Source: Candidatus Melainabacteria bacterium (GTDB lineage Bacteria; Cyanobacteriota; Vampirovibrionia; Obscuribacterales; Obscuribacteraceae). Taken from it: a stretch of 64,000 nt of DNA. Shown here one piece after another: positions 8,484-15,980 of this stretch. The DNA lies in contig QKMZ01000006.1 of the NCBI GenBank assembly GCA_003242885.1, positions 62,001 to 126,000 on the forward strand, written 5' to 3'. Each line of letters opens with the position of its first letter. The stretch's first letter is position 1. The translations under genes and the position numbers were made by a program. A model generated the notes under the pieces. It was not told the DNA's origin. It made no database searches and saw only the letters and a program-made list of their open reading frames with translations.

Positions 8484-9478
8484 TGAGCATGCGCCCCCTT
8501 AAATATAAGTACTGTCGCGTCGTCTGTTTTCTTGCCGTAATTGTGATAAATCCAGGCTGCCATTAAAGCCGGAGAATTTTCCATCGTCTCCAATGCGGTG
8601 TCGGCTGCCGATGCGATTCCGTCAGAGTGCATCATTAATGTGCAGTTTTCACTCCAAGGCATACTAATCTCCATGAATTTGCGCGCTTCATAGCCGAGCG
8701 TTCCATTTAAAGAGGTCATATGTTTTCTTTTGTCGCTGGAGATATAGATTCCTGCGATATTTCCAAGACCGCAGTACGCTAATTTTCCGTTGTTGAAGTC
8801 GATTTTCGCAACAGCGCCAACACCTCCTCTGCTGCCTCTCAAAGACAAATGGATTATCTTCAAACATTCGCCGGGAGGAAGATGCAGATTTTCTTTAAAG
8901 CGACGGCGAGCCAGATTTGACGCTTCGTTTGCTTCAAAGCCGTGCCCTAAGCCGTCCACTAGCATGCAATAAACGCCCTCACTTGTCGAGGCTATGCACC
9001 ATTTGTCTCCTGAAAAATCCTCGCCTGGTTTTGGCACAGAAATACCACCACCAAATTGTTTTGGTTTGATTCCCTTATTCCAAAATCTTACTTTTACAGC
9101 TGAGCCGATTCCTTCTTGAGAATAAATATCGAATTCATCTGAATTTCTTTTGGCTGCGCCTAGCCCATTGCCTAATGTCTCGGTTGTTGAAAAACCATCC
9201 AGCAGACAACTTTTGACGTCCATGCCTGGTCCGTTGTCTAGCGAAAATATCTCGAGACCTTGAGCTTCCGAATTCAGCAACCCTTGCACGAGAAACCTTC
9301 CACCGCGCGGACTGTGCTTGATCAGGTTAGTCCCAAGCTCTGTCACGACAAGCGAAACTCTGTCCTGCTCGTTTTGATTCAGCCCGTAATCGACCGACAG
9401 CTTCAAAATCCTTCTGCGAGCCTCGCTTATCTGGCTACGTTCAGCGACCTCAAGCTCGATTGTGTCTGTCACATCCAT
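8480..9478 (-). CDS. RsbT-like ATPase fused to PP2C/SpoIIE-type phosphatase
   Basis: A 332-residue protein. Residues 1-135 are an RsbT-like ATPase domain (VVTELGTNLIKHSPRGG, LDNGPGM, GNGLGAAKR). Residues 140-330 are a PP2C/SpoIIE phosphatase with LVDGLGHG, GLGNIAG, HSDGI and a final TDDATVL, which supply the metal-binding Asp residues. It fits the RsbX role of dephosphorylating RsbR and RsbS, and the fused ATPase domain could also make it a kinase. It overlaps the previous gene by ten bases and the next by four. The fused form is known from SpoIIE-family proteins next to RsbRST modules. Confidence 0.85.
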   Translation of the reverse strand: MDVTDTIELEVAERSQISEARRRILKLSVDYGLNQNEQDRVSLVVTELGTNLIKHSPRGGRFLVQGLLNSEAQGLEIFSLDNGPGMDVKSCLLDGFSTTETLGNGLGAAKRNSDEFDIYSQEGIGSAVKVRFWNKGIKPKQFGGGISVPKPGEDFSGDKWCIASTSEGVYCMLVDGLGHGFEANEASNLARRRFKENLHLPPGECLKIIHLSLRGSRGGVGAVAKIDFNNGKLAYCGLGNIAGIYISSDKRKHMTSLNGTLGYEARKFMEISMPWSENCTLMMHSDGIASAADTALETMENSPALMAAWIYHNYGKKTDDATVLIFKGAHAQ

Positions 9479-9888
9479 TTTGTTACCATCACCGTAGTGC
9501 CTGGTGGTGAGATCAGTTCGAACTCGTCCATCAGTCTCTTCGAACCGCTCAAACCTAAGCCCATCCCTTTCTTGGACGTGTACCCATCCGAAAGTGCAAG
9601 GCGTGCGTCTGCGATTCCCGGTCCGTCATCTGTAAAGGTAAGGCGTATGCCATCACGGTCAAGTTCCCGAATATGTTCAATTTGGACGCTACCGCCGTGA
9701 CCGTGCTCGATGACATTGCGACCTAGTTCGCTTGCCGCAGTCATAATTTTGGTTTGATTTAGGGCGGAGAATCCCATGTCTGCAGCATGCCTTTTGACTG
9801 CCGATCGCATCTCGATAAGATCATCTTCGGTCTTCAATTCTTGAAACCCAAGCATAAGTGGTGTCACGATTAATTTTTCTCGGTCCAC
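9469..9888 (-). CDS. Second RsbT-like anti-sigma-type serine kinase
   Basis: A 139-residue GHKL ATPase with the RsbT pattern: SELGRNVIEHGHGG N-box, DDGPGIAD G1 box and KKGMGLGLSGSKRLMDEF G2 box. It is a close relative of the preceding gene product and probably arose by tandem duplication. RsbT kinases phosphorylate STAS-domain partners (RsbS, RsbR) and are released to activate a downstream target. The GTG at 9888 overlaps the previous gene by 19 bases; an ATG at 9855 would give 128 residues and is an equally reasonable start. Confidence 0.8.
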   Translation of the reverse strand: MDREKLIVTPLMLGFQELKTEDDLIEMRSAVKRHAADMGFSALNQTKIMTAASELGRNVIEHGHGGSVQIEHIRELDRDGIRLTFTDDGPGIADARLALSDGYTSKKGMGLGLSGSKRLMDEFELISPPGTTVMVTKWM

Positions 9889-10283
9889 TTTGTTACAGTG
9901 ACTCTTGTCCCTTCGTTTTCCTTAGATTCAATATCGAAGTCATCCATGAGGCGTTTTGCGCCTCCTAGTCCAAGCCCCATGCCTCTGCCTGTGCTATAAC
10001 CATCTTCAAGCGCGCGCGCTAGATCCGGGATGCCTGGTCCCGTGTCTTCGAAAATGAGGCGGATGCCAATGCGCTCTGGCTCCGTTACAAGCTGAATAAT
10101 GGACTTGCCGCCTTTCCCGTGCTCGAGCGTATTTCGCGCCAACTCGCTTGCTGCACTGATAATTTTTGTTTGATTGACCAAGCTAAAATTGAGAAGCGCA
10201 GTCACTCTCTTCACACTATTTCGCACATCGAGTATGTCGTCTTCGTTGGCAATCGAGCGTTCTTCTTGCGATTTTACCGCCAT
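9870..10283 (-). CDS. rsbT: RsbT-like serine kinase
   Basis: A 137-residue RsbT homologue with N-box SELARNTLEHGKGG, G1 box EDTGPGIPD and G2 box GRGMGLGLGGAKRLMDDF. In known stressosomes RsbT sits on the RsbR-RsbS core, phosphorylates both STAS proteins after stress and then leaves to act on the output. The gene follows rsbS with a ten-base overlap and an AGAGG ribosome-binding site inside it, and overlaps the second RsbT copy by 19 bases. Confidence 0.85.
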   Translation of the reverse strand: MAVKSQEERSIANEDDILDVRNSVKRVTALLNFSLVNQTKIISAASELARNTLEHGKGGKSIIQLVTEPERIGIRLIFEDTGPGIPDLARALEDGYSTGRGMGLGLGGAKRLMDDFDIESKENEGTRVTVTKWTEKN

Positions 10284-10681
10284 TTTGCCTCTTGCTTCTT
10301 AGCGCTTGTTTTGCCATTGGTTTTGGATTTGACCATATCGGTCAAAAGCTTCATACCGTCTTCTGCGGTCAAAGCTGTATAAATGCCGGGAAGGGTAATT
10401 CCAAGCTCAGTTATAGTTATCGCAATTGCTGGCTGCATGCCTACGAGTACGCAGTGGCAATCGAGCAATTTGGCTGTCTTGGATATGTTGCCCAAAATTC
10501 TTCCCATAAATGAATCAACCATTTCCAGCGCGGAAATGTCGATTAATACACCTTTGGCTGAATTATCAACTATCTTTTCCGACAAATCCTCAAGCAGTGC
10601 TATAGCGATGCGATCGTGAAAGTCGACTTGAATGGTGACGAGTAGCACGTCCCCAATCTTCAAAATTGGAATACGATCCAT
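10274..10681 (-). CDS. rsbS: RsbS-like STAS protein, stressosome scaffold
   Basis: A 135-residue STAS-domain protein. The phosphorylation site region LIDISALEMVDSFMGR places the key Ser at residue 57, matching Ser59 of Bacillus RsbS, and the HCVLVGMQPAIAITITELGI segment is typical of RsbS. The C-terminal 20 residues are basic and Lys-rich. It lies between rsbR (17 bases) and rsbT (ten-base overlap), the canonical R-S-T order. Confidence 0.88.
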   Translation of the reverse strand: MDRIPILKIGDVLLVTIQVDFHDRIAIALLEDLSEKIVDNSAKGVLIDISALEMVDSFMGRILGNISKTAKLLDCHCVLVGMQPAIAITITELGITLPGIYTALTAEDGMKLLTDMVKSKTNGKTSAKKQEAKWR

Positions 10682-10698
10682 TTTCTATTTTCCTTTGA

Positions 10699-11565
10699 TT
10701 AGACAGATTCGAGATGTCTTTCGAATGACCAACCACCGCGGGCAAGTGCTTCTTTTATTGCGTCTGCCATTGTTGCCTTGGTTACTATGTCATTGATGTC
10801 GATACCGAGATGCACGATGGTCTGCGCAATTTGCGGTCTGATACCACTGATGATGCATTCGGCTCCCATCAGACGAGTCGCTGAGACAGTCTTCATCAAA
10901 TGCTGTGCCGTTTGTGTATCTACAGTTGGAACGCCAGTGATGTCCAAAATCGCGATGCGCGAGCCTGTGTCAACAATTTTTTGCAGCAGCGTTTCCATCA
11001 CAATTTGCGTGCGAGCACTGTCGAGCGTTCCAATCAAAGGGACAGCAACAACCCCATCCCAAACCTTAATCACAGGCGTGGACATTTCCAGCATTTCTTT
11101 TTGCTGACGTCGAATGATTGCTTCGCGTGTTCTCTGGAAAGTTTCTGCTGTATAAAGTCCAAGTTTGTCAAGCAAAAGTGATAATTGCCAAACCGCCGCC
11201 GAAGCTTCGGTATTGCCTTGTCCTTTCTCGGGAGTCAGTCGTGCAAACAACGGCTCCTTCAATGAGAAAATGAATTTAGCGGTGTCTGATGGCGTAGAGC
11301 CTTGTGACGCGCGGGTTGCCGACAGTTCCGCAAGCATGTGTCTCATTTCTTCCCATTCTGGTTTTTCAATGTCATCGACATTGCCCTTGGTAATGGCTTC
11401 TTCAAAAAGACGGATAAATTCTGATGAACTGTTTCGCAGTGATGCTTCGGGAACACCCTTCGACCGTGATTTGTCACTCAGTTGATTTTTTATCCACTCC
11501 GTAAGAATTTCTTCCTTCGCGCCGCTGATCATCTCGTGGAGAGGTACTGCTGTTTCTCTTGTCAT
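10699..11565 (-). CDS. rsbR: RsbR/RsbRD-type stressosome sensor protein
   Basis: A 288-residue protein. The C-terminal STAS domain (about 165-280) carries both Thr sites of RsbR: Thr217 in GVPTVDT and Thr249 in SGIRPQIAQT. The N-terminal 150 residues match the RsbRD_N type (EEILTEWIKNQL start, FIFSLKEPLF, TFQRTREAIIRRQQKEMLEMS linker) rather than a globin-like or PAS sensor, so the signal it senses is unknown. As the first gene of the operon it would form the mixed RsbR-RsbS shell that holds RsbT. Confidence 0.88.
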   Translation of the reverse strand: MTRETAVPLHEMISGAKEEILTEWIKNQLSDKSRSKGVPEASLRNSSSEFIRLFEEAITKGNVDDIEKPEWEEMRHMLAELSATRASQGSTPSDTAKFIFSLKEPLFARLTPEKGQGNTEASAAVWQLSLLLDKLGLYTAETFQRTREAIIRRQQKEMLEMSTPVIKVWDGVVAVPLIGTLDSARTQIVMETLLQKIVDTGSRIAILDITGVPTVDTQTAQHLMKTVSATRLMGAECIISGIRPQIAQTIVHLGIDINDIVTKATMADAIKEALARGGWSFERHLESV

Positions 11566-11820
11566 GTCTGCATGAGCCCCATAAATCGCTGTGAGACCAT
11601 TATTATCAGTGATATTTATTCAAAATGGTGGTAATGGATGTGTTTTCTATATTGCCTGCGGGGTGAAATGTATCCAATTGGATGCTTGGCAACTGTACAA
11701 AAGCTAGCCTGCCCTTGAACTCCGCAAATAGCAAAAATTTTGTCGTTTTTGTACATGAATGAACATTATGAGGATTCTTTCCATTCTCGAATGTCACGTT
11801 TATGCGATGTTGCTTAAGAA
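11566..11820. other. Intergenic region upstream of the stressosome operon
   Basis: About 255 bases between the rsbR start and the terminator of the VIT gene. It must hold the operon promoter. A 63-codon frame at 11606-11797 on the minus strand has no ribosome-binding site or recognisable motif and I do not accept it as a gene. Confidence 0.4.
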
Positions 11821-11844
11821 AGACGCCAGGTTTCCCTGGCGTCT
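11821..11844 (-). terminator. Rho-independent terminator of the VIT-domain gene
   Basis: A perfect 10-bp stem, AGACGCCAGG and CCTGGCGTCT, with loop TTTC, lies 26 bases past the stop codon at 11870. On the minus strand it is followed by TTCTT, a short but plausible U-tract. Confidence 0.7.
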
Positions 11845-11869
11845 CCCTCCTGGTGCGTGGTGAAACTTC

Positions 11870-14800
11870 TTACAGTCCGCCTCCGAGTCCTCCGAAGTTG
11901 TTGATGAAGAACACTCCAATGAAGTGAAGAGACACTGGCACTACAAACAACATTGCTGCTGACTTGGCGATAACCATGCCACTTATCGACTTTTGCATCC
12001 TTAGGTAGTTGAATGCAACGAAGAGCGAAATCAATAAAGAAAACGCAGTCAGCCATCTAACAATGTCGCGTGCTGTGTCATATCCGAAATCGGCGAGTTG
12101 ACCAACCTCGTTGGATTGTCCATATCTTGGATCAACCGGCGCACCCACGAGCCCACTACCGCCAGTGTTTACCAGCGCTGGTGAAATGGTGTCCAATCCA
12201 TCTTTGTACTGTACAGGATCAAGACCTGCACTCTTGTACTCTTCAAATGATTGAAGAATTACTACACCGGTTATGGGCGTGACGATGCGATATTTTGCGC
12301 CAATCAGTTTCGCCTGATGACCTTCGCTAGCTGAAAGCAATCGGGCTACTTCGTCTCTTGCCCACAGACATGTAACTTGAGCCGAGATGGTTTTGTCTGT
12401 GATGATCGCGGTGTTTGGTTTTACCCACGAATACGACTTCACTAGCGCTAGCCGCTGCGTTCCCCGTGCCCATGTAGACACGAGTGCCTTTACTTTATCG
12501 ACAAAAGTAATCGGTTCTTTTGCGTCCTTAGCTTTCTCAGCATTAGCCTGTGGAAGTTCAATCGTTTCGTACGCAACATAATTGCTTACGTCTTCTTGTT
12601 TCACCTTCTGCATTGCTGTGTTTAACCCGGGCACTATTTGCAGATCGTGCAAGCTGACCCGGTTGACCAAATCGAGCACTTTCGAATCTGTCTGCGGAGC
12701 TGTGAGAGGCTGCGGTCCATGTACCCAGAGCACAGCGCAGTTCGGCTCTTCCGCTGCCGTTTCCAGTGCTTCGCGCAAAGTTGGATAGTTGTCCTGACCT
12801 CCTACAAAGGTGTCTGATGTCAGTTTTACCAGCGCATCTTCGGCTGACATTGCAACTGGACGGTCTTCTTTTACCGGTTTGTCTTCCGTTTGTGCATCAG
12901 ATTCTATTACCCCTTGTTCTGACTCATTGTCTTCCGTAAGCGAGCTGTTCGTCTCGCTTGCGATGAAAACCGCAGGTTTGAAACGCGTTGGGATACTTGA
13001 GATTGCATCTTTGATATTGTCTATCTGATCCTTGAGCAATGCAGACCCATCAACGACAACGTACACTTTTTTAATTGCTGGAGCAGTGACCTTTTGCAAT
13101 TTCGCGATGATAAACCGCGCGTCTTTTGCAAACCAGTCGGGAGTCGCAAATTCCTTCAACGAACTATTTCTCTGAACAATAATTGATCCAATTGATTTGC
13201 TCTTGTCGTTAGTTTTGATGATGCCATTCAAGTCAAAGCCGTTGTCGCTCTTCGTTGCTACCACTCCTGCAAGGTTGTTGATTGGCTTGCTTTGTGAATG
13301 TAGCGTGACTCTATGGCGCTTCGGTTGACCGAAATTGCTATTCAGAATTTTCGGCAATTCCATTGTGCAAGTTTTGCCATCTTTTGTTTCCAACGGTACC
13401 TTGAAGCCGATGCGTATTTTTTGATCACCAGCTACCGGGACCGGAAATGATTGAATCAAAACATGGTCGGGAGCAGACATGGTGACCAGCAATGGATCTC
13501 TTCTTTGACCGACAACGTTTTCGTATGCAGCTCGCACTTTCATTGATGAGTCGAAAGCGCCTTCTTTCGGTTCGCCATCGATCCACAGAGTCGCGCGTGA
13601 TACCACCGCATCTTTCGGCAAAGCAATTTCACATCGTGATTCTTGTGCCTGTGATGTGGAGTTGTGAAATGTCAGCGTCCAGTCAATGGAGCTTGATAGC
13701 GTATCTGCATTGATGCTGCCTGCAATCTGAGACTTTGTTAGCGAAAGACCTGGTATCACCCCTCCCACTGCAGGATTTTGCATCTGCATGTCGGCATTAG
13801 ATGTGGTGCTATTTTTCTTTTCGCTGTCGAAGAAAGACTTGCCCGTTAGCTTGAAGTACAAGTCGCGGTCGTTATATTCAGATGCCGATAGTCCACGATT
13901 TGGTATCAGCAATTCACCTAGTGCAAATCCCCCGACCGGAAATTTCCAAGGACGAAGATCTTCCTCTGTGGCTGCTGAGCGCAGCGTGACGATTGCCTCG
14001 GCTTTTTTCTCCCCTGTCCCATGGCGAGCGCTATCGAGTTGCTGTTGAATAAACATACCGCGTGCCATAGGAGTGAAAACAAAAAAGACTGACAATGCAA
14101 TTCCCATCGCGGAGAAGGTCGTCGTTATGCGCTTGATGTTTGCTTCTGTTTTGTGCCAAAGATCCATTGCCAGGCACGCCGCCGCGAATAAAAGAAACGG
14201 CGATGTACAGAGCAGGAGCATCCAACCCAGTTTGCAGGAGACGCCGGCGGTAGGCATGAATGCGGTTTTCATCCATATTGCCGTCCAGCAAGCTGACAAC
14301 CCGAGTGCAAAACCGTTCATCACACCTGCGAGTCTTGGGCGAACTAAATACCCCCGACGGAGTGCTGACCAAACTCCGAAGTTAAATAGTGGAACAATAA
14401 CCAATAGTGCAAGCTTGCCGATTTCTTGTGGAATGTTCGTGGGGGAAGCTGAGAACAATGAATTAATGCCGTAGGCTAAAAGCCCAAGCCCTGGAAGAAT
14501 TGCCCCGAAGGTGACGACGAAAACACCTTCGAACGGCGCTGCGAAAACGTCGAACTCTTTCTTGGCGCGGAACAATCGTCTCTCCGCCAGTATGTGAAAT
14601 GCGACAGCAATGAGGCTCAACACAGCGAAGGAGATCCCCGCCGCCATCGGTGTTCTATTGAGACACGCAAGTGTAGCAACAGCTATAAGTGCTATGGAAA
14701 GATAGAGCGACGGCTCCTTCAGTACGTGTCTGTTGCCGCCATCGAAGCCGCTGATTTTGGGCTTTATTATGGTCTCTGAGCCCAGTGTTGCTGTGTGATC

Positions 14801-14935
14801 ATCATTATGTGTTTCAGTCGAATAGCTCGATGCTGTGCCGACTGCGTTGTGTGCTTCAGGGTGAAGTTGCTGGGTGATTTCTTGTTCTGCCTGTTCACGA
14901 TCGTGATCAAGCGACGACTGTTCTAGGGTGTTCAT
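11870..14935 (-). CDS. Large membrane protein with VIT domain and vWA-like region
   Basis: A 1021-residue protein. Residues 1-80 are hydrophilic; about 75-310 hold a series of some seven hydrophobic helices. A VIT domain follows (about 430-560), recognised by NSTSQAQESRCEIALPKDAV and the RRDPLL-T-S strand. After it comes a segment KKVYVVVDGSALLKDQIDNI like a vWA fold whose metal-site DxSxS is replaced by DGSALL. The C-terminus has two more helices and a Gly-rich end. The layout resembles the VIT-domain membrane proteins annotated near exosortase-type systems, but no sorting enzyme is present here, so the role is unknown. A CAGAGG ribosome-binding site supports the ATG. Confidence 0.75.
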   Translation of the reverse strand: MNTLEQSSLDHDREQAEQEITQQLHPEAHNAVGTASSYSTETHNDDHTATLGSETIIKPKISGFDGGNRHVLKEPSLYLSIALIAVATLACLNRTPMAAGISFAVLSLIAVAFHILAERRLFRAKKEFDVFAAPFEGVFVVTFGAILPGLGLLAYGINSLFSASPTNIPQEIGKLALLVIVPLFNFGVWSALRRGYLVRPRLAGVMNGFALGLSACWTAIWMKTAFMPTAGVSCKLGWMLLLCTSPFLLFAAACLAMDLWHKTEANIKRITTTFSAMGIALSVFFVFTPMARGMFIQQQLDSARHGTGEKKAEAIVTLRSAATEEDLRPWKFPVGGFALGELLIPNRGLSASEYNDRDLYFKLTGKSFFDSEKKNSTTSNADMQMQNPAVGGVIPGLSLTKSQIAGSINADTLSSSIDWTLTFHNSTSQAQESRCEIALPKDAVVSRATLWIDGEPKEGAFDSSMKVRAAYENVVGQRRDPLLVTMSAPDHVLIQSFPVPVAGDQKIRIGFKVPLETKDGKTCTMELPKILNSNFGQPKRHRVTLHSQSKPINNLAGVVATKSDNGFDLNGIIKTNDKSKSIGSIIVQRNSSLKEFATPDWFAKDARFIIAKLQKVTAPAIKKVYVVVDGSALLKDQIDNIKDAISSIPTRFKPAVFIASETNSSLTEDNESEQGVIESDAQTEDKPVKEDRPVAMSAEDALVKLTSDTFVGGQDNYPTLREALETAAEEPNCAVLWVHGPQPLTAPQTDSKVLDLVNRVSLHDLQIVPGLNTAMQKVKQEDVSNYVAYETIELPQANAEKAKDAKEPITFVDKVKALVSTWARGTQRLALVKSYSWVKPNTAIITDKTISAQVTCLWARDEVARLLSASEGHQAKLIGAKYRIVTPITGVVILQSFEEYKSAGLDPVQYKDGLDTISPALVNTGGSGLVGAPVDPRYGQSNEVGQLADFGYDTARDIVRWLTAFSLLISLFVAFNYLRMQKSISGMVIAKSAAMLFVVPVSLHFIGVFFINNFGGLGGGL

Positions 14936-15113
14936 GACGAAAACCTCTGCTGCGTATATAGTGAAAAATTTGACGTTAAGTAGCGGCCGCGCAAGGCGTC
15001 GCGCGGCAAGTCAACAAGCCAGCTTTATATGTCTACTTAAGCTGTTTATTTATGTAATCTGAACTCGGCGTGGCAGTCCGAGCACACGTGGCGTGTTAGC
15101 GTTCAGGCATTAT

Positions 15114-15193
15114 GTACCCGCTGGAAACCGGCTGCAATACCGCGTCACAAAAGTGAGTGGGGGATCTCCCATGCTTTTGCCGGTATGGGGTAC
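15114..15193. ncRNA. Candidate structured RNA with three-way junction
   Basis: Nested inverted repeats predict an outer stem GTACCC (15114-15119) with GGGTAC (15188-15193). It encloses hairpin GCTGG-AAA-CCGGC (15120-15132) and a long arm built from ATACCG (15137-15142) with CGGTAT (15181-15186), CAAAAG (15148-15153) with CTTTTG (15174-15179), and an inner GGG/CCC tip. Such a fold can form from either strand. It matches no riboswitch consensus I know. It lies in the 394-base gap (14936-15329) between divergent genes; nothing else in that gap is recognised apart from the hairpin at 15211. Confidence 0.35.
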
Positions 15194-15210
15194 GATTTGA
15201 GTGTCATAAA

Positions 15211-15227
15211 GCCGGCGAGCCGCCGGC
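15211..15227. terminator. GC-rich hairpin, possible terminator
   Basis: A perfect 7-bp stem GCCGGCG/CGCCGGC with loop AGC is followed on the plus strand by GTGTTTTTAT about ten bases later. It could end a short transcript carrying the structured element just upstream (15114-15193), or be its expression platform. No protein gene on that strand ends nearby. Confidence 0.35.
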
Positions 15228-15329
15228 GCTCCTAAGTGTTTTTATACAAAGTGGCCCTAGGGTAAACATCAGTGTATTTGTCGTGCAACTCAATTACGCT
15301 GGCTGCGTACACTTACTATTTGGCCGACA

Positions 15330-15950
15330 ATGAAACATCTATCTTTTCCCCTTATCGGGGTGCTTCTTTGCGCATTCGTGCTTGGAGCGCCCGTCATCGC
15401 AAGCGATGGTTCGCTTACGTTTCAAGAGAAATCGCTATTGGAGCAATTGGCTGACGCGAACCGCAGACCACTCAATGAGATGCCCCTGATTTTGAATTGG
15501 GATCTCTACAAGACCTTTGAAGAAAGGCATTGTACGGAAAGAGCTAGAAAGCACCTTCAGCAAATTTATATTGAGATTTCGAAAATTGAAAAGGCTCAGC
15601 ACTTATCTTCGGTTTTAATTGAGTGCACCGCTAACACTTTGGAAGAGATGGCTCAGGCGTTCAGCCCAACGCCGATGAGCGAGTTCGACGATGGAGACTT
15701 GCTTGAAAAACCACCAAGCCCGCAGTTCGCGCTAGCAGAATCTCTGATGCTGCGGCGGTTGAGAATTTTGGACAGACTTCCCGCTACCAATGACAGTCGT
15801 ATGTATGCTCACGAGTCCATGGAGCGGTGGTACGAGTCGTTTGGCAAGAAGCAGGAAGCGAAGAGGATTCACCAGATTTCTAAGAAGCTAATTGTGGAAC
15901 GTATGCGGCTAGAGGCGGAGCAAGAGAGCGCTAGGCAGACCAATCGGTAG
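15330..15950 (+). CDS. Exported hypothetical protein
   Basis: A 206-residue protein with a clear signal peptide (MKHLSF, hydrophobic core about residues 5-22, cleavage likely after VIAS). The mature part is helical with charged residues and has helix pairs such as ERARKHLQQIYIEISKIEK that could be TPR-like, but no family is recognised. It precedes the molybdoenzyme gene by 30 bases on the same strand, so co-transcription is possible. The ATG lacks a strong ribosome-binding site. Confidence 0.6.
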   Translation: MKHLSFPLIGVLLCAFVLGAPVIASDGSLTFQEKSLLEQLADANRRPLNEMPLILNWDLYKTFEERHCTERARKHLQQIYIEISKIEKAQHLSSVLIECTANTLEEMAQAFSPTPMSEFDDGDLLEKPPSPQFALAESLMLRRLRILDRLPATNDSRMYAHESMERWYESFGKKQEAKRIHQISKKLIVERMRLEAEQESARQTNR

Positions 15951-15980
15951 AGAAATTGAGTAGGGTCCAAATGCTCAGCG

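Noticed and set aside
11606..11797. 63-codon minus-strand frame
   Set aside because: No ribosome-binding site, motif or coupling to neighbours; it probably covers the promoter region of the stressosome operon.
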